Shown here in pieces: positions 18,668-28,923 of a stretch of DNA of 61,408 nucleotides. Origin of the DNA: an uncultured Pelagibacteraceae bacterium (GTDB taxonomy: Bacteria; Pseudomonadota; Alphaproteobacteria; Pelagibacterales; Pelagibacteraceae); assembly GCA_902604545.1 (NCBI GenBank), contig CACKZG010000002.1:1-61408 (forward strand), in the 5' to 3' direction. How positions within the stretch are numbered: the first letter of the stretch is position 1; each line of letters begins with the position of its first letter. Both the position numbers and the translations under genes were made by a program. A model generated the notes under the pieces. It worked only from the letters and a program-made list of their open reading frames with translations. It searched no databases and was not told where the DNA came from.

Positions 18668-21665
18668 TCAACCTCTCATTTTTCTCATCATAAAATACTG
18701 GATTCGCAACAGTGACATTAATATTTTTATTTTCCATGGGCACAAAAAGTTTTTTTCCCATCATATCTTTTCCACCTCTAACTACTGCAAGGGCTATAGA
18801 TTTCTTTAGGTTTGGACTGAAATAACTTGATGTTACATGTCCAAGCATTTCAACCGGACTTTGATTTAACTCAGAAACTATTTGTGCTCCTTCTTCTAAA
18901 ACAATATTTGGATCATCAGTCAATAAACCTACTAATTGCTTTCTATCTTCTCTCATTGTATCAGATCTATAAAGAGATCTTTTTCCTATGAAATCGTATT
19001 TCTTCTTGCTTACTATCCAATCCATTTGAAGATCGATAGGAGTCATTGTTCCATCTGTATCTTGACCAACAATGATGAAACCTTTTTCTGCTCTTAATAA
19101 GTGCATTGTTTCAGTTCCATAGGGTGTAATGTTAAACTCTTTTCCTGCCTCCATACACTTTTCCCATAAATCTTTTCCATAGCTTGCTTGAACATTTATT
19201 TCGTAGCTGTGTTCTCCAGTAAAACTAATCCTCATTATTCTACACTGAATGCTTCCAATATTTGCTTCTTTGAATGACATGTGAGGAAAATTTTCATCTG
19301 ATAAATCTAAATCAGGAATTATTTTTTTAAGAATTTTTTTACTATTAGGTCCGCATAAACTAGCTGTAGCATAATGATCTGTTACAGAAGTTAAATACAC
19401 ATCAAGCTCAGGCCATTCTGTTTGAAGATAATCTTCAAGTTTACCTAAAACATTAGCAGCACCACCAGTTGTCGTGGTCATGATATAATGATTTTCACCC
19501 AATCTTGTGGTAACCCCATCATCATAAACCATACCATCTTCATTTAGCATTAGGCCATATCTACATTTTCCTATAGCTAATTTTGACCAAGCATTTGTAT
19601 AAACTCTGTTTAAAAATTCAGAAGCATCACTTCCTTGAATATCAATTTTACCAAGAGTAGAGGCATCTAATATACCGGCACTTTCTCTAGCAGCTTTACT
19701 TTCTCTTTGTACTGATTGATGCATAGTTTCTCCGCTAATAGGGTAGTACCATGCTCTCTTCCATTGACCGACATTTTCAAATTCAGCTTTATTTTCTACA
19801 TGCCAATCATTCATTGGTGTTCTCCTAAAAATATCAAAAAACTTTCCTACATTTCGACCCACAATAGTTCCAAATGTTAATGGTGTGTAAGGAGGTCTAA
19901 ACGTAGTTGTTCCTAATTCTCCCATTTTAACGCCGGCTGTATCTGCAATTATGCCTAACGCATGCATATTTCCTAGTTTACCTTGATCAGTTCCCATACC
20001 CGTAGTCGTGTATCTTTTAACATGCTCAATAGATCTAAACCCTTCTCTTAGTGCCAATTTGATATCTTTAACAGTTGCATCGTTTTGATAATCTACAAAT
20101 GGTTTAGTTTTTCCCAAAGGTTTATCAGAAGGAAGTAACCAAATATTTCTTTTTGAATTTTCCTGATCAATCTCAACTTTAATATTATCTAAATCCGTTT
20201 CTTTAATATTAAACGTATCTTTAAGCTTTTGATTTAGATTTTTAATGATTTCATTAATTTTAAAATCTCCACCACAAGATCCTACACTTATTTGTTCAGA
20301 TGTATTTTGATTAGGTACGAAAATTTTTTTTTCTTCATCAAATTTAAGTTTGCTTCCTGATTGTGTATATAAATGTACAGCAGGTGTCCAACCACCAGCA
20401 ACTCCTAAGCAATCACATGAAATAGAAATTTTACTTCCAGTAACTGAAGTACCATCATTAGATAGTTTCATGATTGAAACACTATTTAGTCTTTTATAAC
20501 CAGCTGTATCAACAATCGAGTGTGACCAGTAAATTTTAATACCTGCTTCTTTTACTTTTTTAACAATTTTACTTTCAGATTGTTCTCTTATATCAATAAT
20601 TGCATCAACATTTATACCTTTGTTATATAGTGACAAAGCACTTTCGTAGGCACTATCATTATTAGTAAAAAATACATTTTTACTACCACAAGCAACTCCA
20701 TAAAATTCACTGTATTTTTTAACGGCAGATGAAAGCATTACTCCTGGTCTATCATTATTATTAAATATCAAAGGTCTTTCTAAAGCACCTGTGGCCAAAA
20801 TAACTTTTTTAGCTCTAATTTTAAGAAGTCTTTGTCTGATTTTATTTGTTTTATTTTTAGCCTCTAAATGATCAGTTAGATTTTCTCTAGCCAAAAGATA
20901 ATTATATTGATGATAAGCGGCCACACTTGTTCTAGTTTTTATCTCAAGATTTTTAATACTTTTAAGCTCCTCTATTTCTTTTTTTAACCACTCTGAAGGG
21001 GATTTGTTATCAATTTTGTTAAATTCATTATTTTCATAAATAGTTGATCCACCAAGTTCATTTTTTTCTTCAACTAACAATGTTTTAAAATTATTTTTAG
21101 CTGCATTTTTTGCTGCCATTATTCCCGATATACCTGCACCTACAACCAATACATCACAGTGAACATTACGGTGATCATAAATGTCAGGATCACTTGTTGT
21201 TGGTGATTTCCCTAAACCAGCTGAGTGTCGGATAAAAAATTCATATTTCTCCCAGAAACTAGCAGGCCACATAAATGTTTTGTAATAAAAACCTGCTGGA
21301 AAAAAAGGAGAGAGAAAATTGTTTATTCCGCCAATATCAAATTTTACACTTGGCCAACAATTTTGACTGGATGCCTCTAAACCTTCGTAAATCTCTACTT
21401 CAGTTGCTCTAACATTGGGTTCTGTTCTGTTGGTACCAGGGTGTATTTGAACTATAGCATTTGGTTCCTCTGAACCTGAAGTCATAATTCCTCTTGGTCT
21501 ATGATATTTAAAACTTCTTCCAACTAAATGAACATCGTTTGCAAGTAATGCTGATGCTAAAGTATCGCCTTTAAATCCATGGTAAGTTTTACCATTAAAT
21601 TTAAAGGAAATTCTATTAGTTTCATCAATGTACTCGCTGGATTTTACTCTTAAGTTTTTAGTCAT
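18660..21665 (-). CDS. soxA: Sarcosine oxidase alpha subunit
   Basis: Large subunit that binds NAD+ and tetrahydrofolate. The N-terminal Fer2_4-like domain contains SFKYHRPRGIMTSG; the dinucleotide fold begins at VLVVGAGISGIMAA (about 180); and a GcvT-type folate domain fills the last about 380 residues. The frame is open from an ATG at 21689, but the ATG at 21665 (1001 aa) starts just after the soxD stop and gives the usual MTKNLRVKSS. With SoxB it converts sarcosine to glycine and 5,10-methylene-THF, feeding one-carbon metabolism. Confidence 0.96.
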   Translation of the reverse strand: MTKNLRVKSSEYIDETNRISFKFNGKTYHGFKGDTLASALLANDVHLVGRSFKYHRPRGIMTSGSEEPNAIVQIHPGTNRTEPNVRATEVEIYEGLEASSQNCWPSVKFDIGGINNFLSPFFPAGFYYKTFMWPASFWEKYEFFIRHSAGLGKSPTTSDPDIYDHRNVHCDVLVVGAGISGIMAAKNAAKNNFKTLLVEEKNELGGSTIYENNEFNKIDNKSPSEWLKKEIEELKSIKNLEIKTRTSVAAYHQYNYLLARENLTDHLEAKNKTNKIRQRLLKIRAKKVILATGALERPLIFNNNDRPGVMLSSAVKKYSEFYGVACGSKNVFFTNNDSAYESALSLYNKGINVDAIIDIREQSESKIVKKVKEAGIKIYWSHSIVDTAGYKRLNSVSIMKLSNDGTSVTGSKISISCDCLGVAGGWTPAVHLYTQSGSKLKFDEEKKIFVPNQNTSEQISVGSCGGDFKINEIIKNLNQKLKDTFNIKETDLDNIKVEIDQENSKRNIWLLPSDKPLGKTKPFVDYQNDATVKDIKLALREGFRSIEHVKRYTTTGMGTDQGKLGNMHALGIIADTAGVKMGELGTTTFRPPYTPLTFGTIVGRNVGKFFDIFRRTPMNDWHVENKAEFENVGQWKRAWYYPISGETMHQSVQRESKAARESAGILDASTLGKIDIQGSDASEFLNRVYTNAWSKLAIGKCRYGLMLNEDGMVYDDGVTTRLGENHYIMTTTTGGAANVLGKLEDYLQTEWPELDVYLTSVTDHYATASLCGPNSKKILKKIIPDLDLSDENFPHMSFKEANIGSIQCRIMRISFTGEHSYEINVQASYGKDLWEKCMEAGKEFNITPYGTETMHLLRAEKGFIIVGQDTDGTMTPIDLQMDWIVSKKKYDFIGKRSLYRSDTMREDRKQLVGLLTDDPNIVLEEGAQIVSELNQSPVEMLGHVTSSYFSPNLKKSIALAVVRGGKDMMGKKLFVPMENKNINVTVANPVFYDEKNERLNA

Positions 21666-21666
21666 T

Positions 21667-21942
21667 TTATTGAGAAGGTGGTTTTTCACCCATTTTATAA
21701 ATTGCTTTTATTTCATCGTTAGAAGTATCTCTAACCATATTAAACCATTTACGACAACCATGTGCATGGTTCCATCTTTCAAATTGAACACCTTTAATAT
21801 TTTTTCTCATAAATAAATATTCTGCCCACTCATCATCACTTAATTCTGTTGGTTGCTTAGGTCTCTCGATATGAGCTTCACCGCCAGCCTTAAATTCTTG
21901 CTGATCTCGTTCTCCACAGTATGGACAGTTTATTAAAAACAT
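21667..21942 (-). CDS. soxD: Sarcosine oxidase delta subunit
   Basis: A 91-aa zinc-binding small subunit. It has the N-terminal CPYCGERDQQEF knuckle and HAHGCRKWFN near residue 70, which supply the zinc ligands. ERPKQPTELSDDEWAEYLFMRKN is the conserved family middle. Its start overlaps the soxB stop (TAATG) and its stop lies 1 bp before the soxA start. Confidence 0.95.
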   Translation of the reverse strand: MFLINCPYCGERDQQEFKAGGEAHIERPKQPTELSDDEWAEYLFMRKNIKGVQFERWNHAHGCRKWFNMVRDTSNDEIKAIYKMGEKPPSQ

Positions 21943-23195
21943 TAATGAGCAACCGCTGCAGCCCCATGTTCATCAACAAGGTCTCCGCTTACAAATCTAT
22001 TTAAATTAAATGCAGCATTAAGTTTGTGTGGTTCATCATTTGCGATAGTATGTGCAAACAAATCTCCAGATCCAGGAGTTGCTTTAAATCCTCCAGTACC
22101 CCAACCGCAATTAAAGTATAATCCTTTAATTGAAGTTTTACTTAAAATTGGACTAGCGTCAGGACAAATATCTACTATTCCTCCCCATTGTCTTAACATT
22201 CTCATTCTACTGAAAATTGGATATAATTCTAAAATAGCATTTAGTGTTCCTTCAACTATTTGATGACTGCCTTTTTGAGTATAAGAAACATAATCATCTG
22301 TTCCAGCACCAATGACTAATTCCCCTTTGTCAGATTGACTAACATAAGCATGTACTGCATTAGACATTACAACTGTATCAATAATTGGTTTTACAGGCTC
22401 AGAAACTAAAGCTTGTAAAGGTTTACTTTCAAGTGGAAGTCTTAGACCAGCCATATTAGCTATCACACTAGAATGACCAGCTGCAACTACACCAACTTTC
22501 TTAGTTTTTATAAATCCTTTTGTTGTTTCTATTCCTTCAACACTATCTCCATTTCTTTTAATTCCTTTAACTTCACAATTTTGAATAATATCAACACCCA
22601 TTGCATCAGCTCCTCTAGCATATCCCCAAGCAACAGCGTCGTGTCTCGCTGTACCAGCTCTTCTTTGTAAAGTTCCTCCTAAAACAGGGTATCTAATATC
22701 TGTCGATGTATTTATAATTGGACAAAACTTTTTTACCTCTTCAGTACTTAAGTAGACTGCATCAATTCCATTTAATCTATTTGCATGTGTTCTTCTTTTT
22801 AAATCTCTAACATCTTGTAAATTATGTGCAAGGTTCATTACACCTCTTTGACTAAACATTACATTGTAGTTTAGTTCTTGAGATAAACCTTCCCAAATTT
22901 TTAATGCATGATCATATAAACCTGCACTGGCGTCCCATAAATAATTTGATCTAATTATTGTAGTATTACGTCCAGTGTTTCCTCCACCAATCCAACCTTT
23001 CTCGACTACAGCAATATTATTGATATTGTGTTTTTTTGCTAAATAATATGCAGTAGCTAAACCATGACCACCACCACCAACTATAACGATATCATATACT
23101 TTTTTAGGCATAGGATCTTTCCATGCTCTTTGCCAATTCTCATGATAGTTAAATGCATTTTTAACAAGAGAAAATATTGAGTATTTGTTTTTCAT
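21942..23195 (-). CDS. soxB: Sarcosine oxidase beta subunit
   Basis: A 417-aa FAD/FMN subunit that carries out sarcosine oxidation. The FAD motif [16 protein letters not shown] lies near residue 35, followed by [17 protein letters not shown], and near the C-terminus [14 protein letters not shown] closes the flavin site. It is the first gene of soxBDAG. Unlike many alphaproteobacterial sox clusters, glyA is not adjacent here (it is at 37032). The gap to tRNA-Ser is 66 bp and must hold the promoter. Confidence 0.97.
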   Translation of the reverse strand: MKNKYSIFSLVKNAFNYHENWQRAWKDPMPKKVYDIVIVGGGGHGLATAYYLAKKHNINNIAVVEKGWIGGGNTGRNTTIIRSNYLWDASAGLYDHALKIWEGLSQELNYNVMFSQRGVMNLAHNLQDVRDLKRRTHANRLNGIDAVYLSTEEVKKFCPIINTSTDIRYPVLGGTLQRRAGTARHDAVAWGYARGADAMGVDIIQNCEVKGIKRNGDSVEGIETTKGFIKTKKVGVVAAGHSSVIANMAGLRLPLESKPLQALVSEPVKPIIDTVVMSNAVHAYVSQSDKGELVIGAGTDDYVSYTQKGSHQIVEGTLNAILELYPIFSRMRMLRQWGGIVDICPDASPILSKTSIKGLYFNCGWGTGGFKATPGSGDLFAHTIANDEPHKLNAAFNLNRFVSGDLVDEHGAAAVAH

Positions 23196-23261
23196 TATTA
23201 GCCAATAATTACTTTATAAATATTGAATATTCAATACAATCGGATATATCAATGTCGCAGT

Positions 23262-23353
23262 GGAAGAGTGGGTGAGAGGCTGAAACCAGTCGTTTGCTAA
23301 ATGACCGTGCGAGGAAACTTGTACCGAGGGTTCGAATCCCTCCTCTTCCGCCA
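23262..23353 (+). tRNA. tRNA-Ser (anticodon GCU)
   Basis: A 92-nt class II tRNA. The acceptor 5' strand GGAAGAG pairs with CTCTTCC (23343-23349), followed by discriminator G and an encoded CCA (23351-23353). The anticodon arm GTCGT/ATGAC encloses the loop TTGCTAA, giving anticodon GCU for AGC/AGU serine codons. A long variable arm and the T-loop GGTTCGAATCC are visible. It sits between the sox operon and a sugar-nucleotide epimerase islet. Confidence 0.96.
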
Positions 23354-23379
23354 TAAAATATTAATTGGAGTAACAATTT

Positions 23380-24429
23380 GTGTCAGTTGTAATAATAACA
23401 GGATCCTCAGGTTTAGTTGGATCAGAAGCTGTAAGTTTTTTTTGTGATAAGGGTTTTGATGTAGTTGGTATAGATAATAATTTAAGAAATTTCTTTTTTG
23501 GAAAAGCTGGGTCAACATTAAGTATTAAAAAAGATCTTTTAAAAAATAATAAAAATTTCTCACATAACCATATAGATATTAGAAATTATCAGGGTTTAGA
23601 AAAAGTATTTAAAAAATATAAAAAGAGTATTGGTCTAATAGTTCATTGTGCAGCACAACCTTCACATGATTATGGAAAAAATTTTCCAAACTTAGATTTT
23701 AATATCAATGCAGCAGGAACTCTAAATTTACTTGAATTAACAAAAAAATACTGTGCATCTTCACCATTTATATTTATGTCTACAAATAAAGTTTATGGAG
23801 ACAATCCAAATAAACTCAAATTAATTGAGTTAAGTAAGCGGTGGGAATTAAAAAAAAATGATAATCTATTCAAAGGTATCGATGAAAAATTTTCAATAGA
23901 TAACTGTACTCATAGTTTTTTTGGAGTATCAAAAACTTATGCTGATTTAATAGTTCAAGAATATGGAAAAAATGTTGGTTTAAAAACTGTATCTTTCAGA
24001 GGTGGATGTATAACCGGACCAAATCATAGAGGCGCTAAGCTACATGGCTTTTTGTCATATTTAGTCAAAAGAAGTTTGTCTAAAAAAAACTATTTATTAA
24101 TTGGATACAAAGGAAAACAAGTAAGAGACAATATTCATAGTTATGATTTAGTTAATTGTTTTTGGGAATTTTATAAAAGACCAAAATATGGAGAAGTTTA
24201 TAATATTGGAGGTGGAAGATTTTCTAATTGTTCTATAATTGAAGCACTAGAATTAGTTGAAAATATTTCTAAAATTAAAATTAAAAAAAAAATTATTAAA
24301 GAAAATAGAATAGGCGACCATATTTGGTACATAACTGACACAAGTAAATTTAAAAAAGATTATCCTAAATGGAAACAAAAATTTAATACAAAAAAAATAA
24401 TTGAAGAATTAATATTCTCTAATAATTAA
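23380..24429 (+). CDS. NAD-dependent epimerase/dehydratase, CDP-paratose 2-epimerase-like
   Basis: A 349-aa extended short-chain dehydrogenase acting on a nucleotide sugar. It starts at GTG 23380 with GGAG 9 nt upstream. The NAD motif GSSGLVG is at residues 8-14. STNKVYGD, GCITGPNHRG, LHGFLSYLVKR and GKQVRDNIHS place it near CDP-paratose/tyvelose 2-epimerases. The usual YxxxK is F181-G-V-S-K185, so the catalytic tyrosine is a phenylalanine. The real substrate is unknown. It starts 26 bp after tRNA-Ser and its 3' end overlaps the convergent DUF4422 gene by 11 nt. Confidence 0.85.
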   Translation: MSVVIITGSSGLVGSEAVSFFCDKGFDVVGIDNNLRNFFFGKAGSTLSIKKDLLKNNKNFSHNHIDIRNYQGLEKVFKKYKKSIGLIVHCAAQPSHDYGKNFPNLDFNINAAGTLNLLELTKKYCASSPFIFMSTNKVYGDNPNKLKLIELSKRWELKKNDNLFKGIDEKFSIDNCTHSFFGVSKTYADLIVQEYGKNVGLKTVSFRGGCITGPNHRGAKLHGFLSYLVKRSLSKKNYLLIGYKGKQVRDNIHSYDLVNCFWEFYKRPKYGEVYNIGGGRFSNCSIIEALELVENISKIKIKKKIIKENRIGDHIWYITDTSKFKKDYPKWKQKFNTKKIIEELIFSNN

Positions 24430-25270
24430 ATTCAAATTTAGTTATATCACAATAAACCCAAGGCCAGTATTTTACTTTTGCATATTTGTTAAACCAAAAA
24501 GGTGTGTATCTCTCAGTTAAAAAAGAATATATTCTTTGGTTACCGTATCCTTTTAAATTAAATCCAAAAATTGATTCACATTTAAAAAGCCAATCAAAAA
24601 GGTCTGTATAAAAATTATTGATTAACTTTGTATTATTAGAAAAAAAAATACAGTGTCCGCTTAGCATGTTATTTTCTGAAATATAGTTTATAAAATCTTT
24701 TTTATCTTTTTTGGGTAATACATTTATTGCTTTATTTAGGTTGTCATAACCATGAAACATTTCAAAGTGTAATTTTATATTTTGTTTTTTCTTATCAAAA
24801 AGAATCAAGGGATCATTAATTATTGATTTAATTCCTTTTTTTAATAACTTCATTTTACTATTTACAGCAACACTCCATGGCTCACAAAGAATTACATCAA
24901 ATCCATTCCATTCTGGTGAAGGTTCTTTCTGCAGTATTTTTTCTAAATCATTAAAATTATTTATATAAGGATAGTAACCCTGCATACCAGCAGAATTTTT
25001 GATTAAATCTTTATATTCATATTTAACAAAATATCTTCTATATTGGCACATCCCAAACCAATCATTTTTTACATTTTGATTTAAGATATTTTTCCAATAC
25101 CAATAATGAAAAGATGTTTCGGAATAATTATAGTTTTTATGAGCTATATTATCACCATTATTTTCAATTACATAATTGCCAGGAAATTTTGTTTTACCTA
25201 CACCAAATGGAATTAAATTAAGTGATTCAATTCCGTCTATAGGTTTATGAGTGATACAATAAATTTTCAT
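24419..25270 (-). CDS. DUF4422 family putative glycosyltransferase
   Basis: A 283-aa protein matching the DUF4422 pattern, which occurs in capsule and exopolysaccharide clusters and is thought to be a glycosyltransferase. Family cues are the N-terminal KIYCITHKP, NGDNIAHKNYNYSETSFHYWYWKN, and GMCQYRRYF. The end LTERYTPFWF is also typical. It is convergent with and overlaps the epimerase by 11 nt. Together with that gene it forms a small surface-sugar islet beside tRNA-Ser. Confidence 0.8.
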   Translation of the reverse strand: MKIYCITHKPIDGIESLNLIPFGVGKTKFPGNYVIENNGDNIAHKNYNYSETSFHYWYWKNILNQNVKNDWFGMCQYRRYFVKYEYKDLIKNSAGMQGYYPYINNFNDLEKILQKEPSPEWNGFDVILCEPWSVAVNSKMKLLKKGIKSIINDPLILFDKKKQNIKLHFEMFHGYDNLNKAINVLPKKDKKDFINYISENNMLSGHCIFFSNNTKLINNFYTDLFDWLFKCESIFGFNLKGYGNQRIYSFLTERYTPFWFNKYAKVKYWPWVYCDITKFEFNY

Positions 25271-25302
25271 TGTTTATTTATTTTAAAATATATTACAATC
25301 AA

Positions 25303-27528
25303 TTAAAATAAAGGTTGATCTTTAAAAAAATTTTTCATGGTCACAGGGCGTTGTTCCAAAATATATCTATAGACATTATAATTTTCCATTACCCGCTGGA
25401 CATAATTTCTTGTTTCTCTAAATTTTATCAATTCAACCCAATCAACATAATCAACTTGTTTTTTTTGTGGATCTTTATTTATTTTTTTCCAATATTTAAC
25501 TCTATTAGGTCCAGCATTGTAAGCAGCTACTGCAAAAGGATAAGCACCATCATATTGTAGAATTAAACCAGCAATATAATGTGAACCTAAATTAATGTTA
25601 TATTCTGGATCAGTTGTTAATCTTGATTTTGAATAAGGAAGTTTAGCTTGTTTTGAAACTAATTTTGCTGTGTAAGGCATCAATTGCATTAATCCTTTCG
25701 CACCAGCATGACTATTAGCCTCTAAATCAAATTCACTTTCTTGTCTAATTATAGATAAGATCAAAGCACTTTCAGGAATTTTTCTTTTATTAATATATTT
25801 AGGAGTGCTAATTATTGGGTAGTTGTATTTATTATGAAATCTTTTTTGATAAGATGCAATTTTTGAAACCTGAATTGCAAAATCATATCTATTTATACTT
25901 GTAGCTAATTCTGCGGCCAAAACTTCACTACCTTTAGCTATATTGTCGTTAGCTAAATGCCTTAAAATATGTTTTGTATATTTGTCTTTCTTTAATTCAT
26001 CTAGAAGATAACAAATTCTTACAAGCTCTTTATTAAAAAATTGAATTCTATATTTTGGATTAATTTGCATGTCTTGATCTAACTCAAATTTTCCATTTGG
26101 ATTTAATTTTAAAAAAGCTAATTGACCATAGTATGTTGTTAAATATTTTGTGGCTTCTCTGTACCAATTATTTGATTGTTCTCTTTCGCCAATTTTTTCA
26201 TATGCTCTTCCAATCCAATACGCTCCTCTAGATAAGCTTATTGGATAACTAACATTTTCATAAAAATTTTTAAAATGATTTAAAGCAGTAAGAGGATCGT
26301 TTAAAAAACTTAATGCTATCCATCCACTCATCCATTCAGCAGCCGCATATTCAGATCCTTCAATCATTCCATGATTACTTGAAATCTTATATGAAATTTC
26401 ATATTTCTTTTTATAAAGCAATGCTCTTGAGATAATTTCTCTTTCTTTCCACCATTTATCAGGTCTAACTAAATAATCTTTATCATTTCTTATTTTCAAT
26501 AATATTTCTGCTGATGAATCTACACGTCCTTTTTTTCTTCTCCATTTCAATCGATCATAGTTTAATCCAGCGTCATTCTTAAATTTTTGAGGAACATTTG
26601 CTATAGCTTGGTCAACCCCATAGCCTTTACTCATTAAAAGATATCTTGCATTATATAAAAGTTCATAATCTTTTGGCAGATATCTTATTAATCTTTGTAA
26701 ATCCCATCGATCACCGTTCCAAGCTAAATAATCAGCTCGTTTAATATAGTCATCTGCATTTAAATATTTTTTATATTTTTTTCTAAAATATTTTAATTCG
26801 TTTTTAGATAAATCAGCTGTTATCCAGCCTTCTTTAATTAGTTTTGTACCCTTATTTTTGTCTCCAACTAAAATGTAACTTTCTCCAAGTATCATTTTTC
26901 CATAACCACTTAATGGATCTTTTTCTCCAAACCAATTTATTATTTTTTTTGGTGAAACACTTTCTGTTGATAGTTTATGTTCAGCAAGATATCTAATTCT
27001 GTCTATTCTAGGATAATCTGAATTCTTATTTAAAAAAACTTGATATTCATAAAAGGATACTTGGTTACCAGAGGTTAAAAGATGTCTCCATTGTATAAAA
27101 TTATAAATTGATTTGTCTTTTGCTTTTTTTGCTATTTTAAGCGCAGATGACCATTTGCTTTTCTGCATTTCTGAAATGGCTTTTTTAGCTAAACCAAAGT
27201 CCTTTTTACTATAATATCTTGAAATCTTAATATTCTTAGCTGTCCTAGTTCCAGCTACTGTTGGTTTTTTCTTTGGTATTTTAAAACTTAATTTTTTTTC
27301 TCTTAAAACTAACTCTTTTTTAACTATCACTTCCTCGATTTTAATCTCTTTAGCTTTCGAGGGTTTTTTTAAAGGTTTAAGGATATTTATAGATATTTTC
27401 TTTTGAATTTCTTCCTTACTTAAAACAGGTTTTTTTAAGGGTACAACTGAATTGATTTCAGCAAAGAGATTATTTGAAAATATTAATATTGATAAAGCGA
27501 AACCTAAAAATAATATTTTTTTGAGCAT
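25303..27528 (-). CDS. Soluble-type lytic murein transglycosylase
   Basis: A 741-aa periplasmic enzyme that cleaves peptidoglycan glycan strands to 1,6-anhydro ends. A signal peptide (about 1-23) precedes a lysine-rich linker and a long alpha-superhelical region. The C-terminal SLT domain has its catalytic glutamate at about residue 597 in IRQESEF, followed by GAKGLMQLMPYTA and AYNAGPNRV. It resembles Slt70-like proteins. It diverges from dapA with 43 bp between the starts. Confidence 0.93.
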   Translation of the reverse strand: MLKKILFLGFALSILIFSNNLFAEINSVVPLKKPVLSKEEIQKKISINILKPLKKPSKAKEIKIEEVIVKKELVLREKKLSFKIPKKKPTVAGTRTAKNIKISRYYSKKDFGLAKKAISEMQKSKWSSALKIAKKAKDKSIYNFIQWRHLLTSGNQVSFYEYQVFLNKNSDYPRIDRIRYLAEHKLSTESVSPKKIINWFGEKDPLSGYGKMILGESYILVGDKNKGTKLIKEGWITADLSKNELKYFRKKYKKYLNADDYIKRADYLAWNGDRWDLQRLIRYLPKDYELLYNARYLLMSKGYGVDQAIANVPQKFKNDAGLNYDRLKWRRKKGRVDSSAEILLKIRNDKDYLVRPDKWWKEREIISRALLYKKKYEISYKISSNHGMIEGSEYAAAEWMSGWIALSFLNDPLTALNHFKNFYENVSYPISLSRGAYWIGRAYEKIGEREQSNNWYREATKYLTTYYGQLAFLKLNPNGKFELDQDMQINPKYRIQFFNKELVRICYLLDELKKDKYTKHILRHLANDNIAKGSEVLAAELATSINRYDFAIQVSKIASYQKRFHNKYNYPIISTPKYINKRKIPESALILSIIRQESEFDLEANSHAGAKGLMQLMPYTAKLVSKQAKLPYSKSRLTTDPEYNINLGSHYIAGLILQYDGAYPFAVAAYNAGPNRVKYWKKINKDPQKKQVDYVDWVELIKFRETRNYVQRVMENYNVYRYILEQRPVTMKNFFKDQPLF

Positions 27529-27571
27529 AATCTTTTAGTATATGAATCTTTAAACTATGTTATAAGTATTT

Positions 27572-28453
27572 ATGTTCAAAGGATCAAATGTTGCTTTAAT
27601 TACACCATTTAAAAATAATGGTCTAGATGAGGAAGCATATATAAAATTAATCCATTTCCACATTGATAATGGTACCAATGGACTTGTTCCGGCTGGCACA
27701 ACAGGTGAATCTCCCACATTAAGTCATGATGAACATGAAAGAGTAATAGATTTATGTATAAAAGAAAGTAATGGAAAAATTCCAGTTATTGCTGGTACAG
27801 GCTCCAACTCAACAGAGGAGGCGATTTCTTTAACTACACATGCAGAAAAAGCAGGAGCTAACGGCGCTTTGATAGTTACACCTTATTACAATAAACCAAC
27901 CCAAGAAGGCTTGTATCAACATTATAAAGCAATTAATGACAAGTGTGGCATTCCAATTATAATTTATAATATCCCTGGTAGATCTGTCATTGATATGTCA
28001 GTCGATACAATGGCCAGATTATATGAATTAAAAAATATAGTTGGTGTTAAAGATGCGACAGGTGATTTAGATAGAGTTAATCAGACACTTGAAAAAATTG
28101 GTAAAGATTTTATTCAATTAACAGGCAATGATGACAATGCTTTTGAATTTAACAAACGTGGTGGGGTAGGTACTATTAGTGTAACAGCAAATATTGCACC
28201 TAAACTTTGTTCAGATTTTCAAAAATTTTCTAAATCAGACACTGATAACGAAATCAAAGAAGCAGAAAGATTAGATAAAATATTACAACCAGTTCATCAC
28301 TCATTGTTTGTTGAGAGCAATCCTAGTCCAGTAAAATATGCTGCAAAACTTTTAGGACTTTGTGATGATAATGTAAGACTACCACTTGTAAAAATAACAG
28401 AGACAACAAAAGAAATTGTAAAAAAAGCCCTACAGTCTGCTAAGATAATTTAA
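27572..28453 (+). CDS. dapA: 4-hydroxy-tetrahydrodipicolinate synthase
   Basis: Condenses pyruvate with aspartate semialdehyde, the first committed step to lysine and diaminopimelate. The 293-aa TIM barrel has [10 protein letters not shown] (Thr43/Thr44), the catalytic Tyr132 in IIYNIPGR and Schiff-base Lys160 in [16 protein letters not shown] is the usual late loop. It overlaps smpB by 1 nt (TAATG). Homoserine dehydrogenase at 53627 draws on the same semialdehyde. Confidence 0.96.
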   Translation: MFKGSNVALITPFKNNGLDEEAYIKLIHFHIDNGTNGLVPAGTTGESPTLSHDEHERVIDLCIKESNGKIPVIAGTGSNSTEEAISLTTHAEKAGANGALIVTPYYNKPTQEGLYQHYKAINDKCGIPIIIYNIPGRSVIDMSVDTMARLYELKNIVGVKDATGDLDRVNQTLEKIGKDFIQLTGNDDNAFEFNKRGGVGTISVTANIAPKLCSDFQKFSKSDTDNEIKEAERLDKILQPVHHSLFVESNPSPVKYAAKLLGLCDDNVRLPLVKITETTKEIVKKALQSAKII

Positions 28454-28923
28454 TGAACAAAAAAACCAATTCTGGTTTGAAAATTATTTGTTTAAATAGA
28501 AAAGCCAGTTTTAACTATTTTTTTGAAGATCTTTTTGAAGCTGGAATTGTTTTAAAGGGATCTGAGATTAAGTCAATAAGAGACGGCAAGGTAAATATTG
28601 CTGAGTCTTATGCTGTTGAAAAGGGAGGTGAAATTGTTTTAATTAATTCACATATATCTCCATACAAGCAAGCTAGTTACTCTAATCATAATCCAACTGA
28701 TGATAGAAAATTGCTTCTAAATAAAAAAGAAATAAATAAATTAATAGGCAAAATGCAAAGAGATGGTTTCACATTAGTTCCAACAAAAATGTATTTTAAA
28801 AAAGGAAAAGCTAAAATAGAATTAGCTGTTGCTAAAGGAAAAAAGCAATATGATAAAAGAGCAACAAAAAAAAGTAGAGATTGGAATCGTGAAAAGGCAA
28901 GATATATTAGAAAATCAAGCTAA
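28453..28923 (+). CDS. smpB: SsrA-binding protein SmpB
   Basis: A 156-aa tmRNA partner for rescue of stalled ribosomes. [37 protein letters not shown] and the C-terminal basic tail [19 protein letters not shown] are all diagnostic. It sits in the usual alphaproteobacterial position after dapA. The end of the gene overlaps the likely folK start. Confidence 0.96.
   Translation: MNKKTNSGLKIICLNRKASFNYFFEDLFEAGIVLKGSEIKSIRDGKVNIAESYAVEKGGEIVLINSHISPYKQASYSNHNPTDDRKLLLNKKEINKLIGKMQRDGFTLVPTKMYFKKGKAKIELAVAKGKKQYDKRATKKSRDWNREKARYIRKSS

Noticed and set aside
21666..21689. Upstream ATG start for soxA
   Set aside because: It would overlap soxD by 23 nt and add residues outside the family; ATG 21665 directly follows the soxD stop.
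23196..23261. Glycine-type riboswitch ahead of soxB
   Set aside because: The 66-bp gap is too short and shows no paired aptamer pattern.
23297..23518. 73-aa minus-strand reading frame
   Set aside because: It runs through the tRNA-Ser gene and the 5' end of the epimerase gene; low-complexity translation, no family signature.
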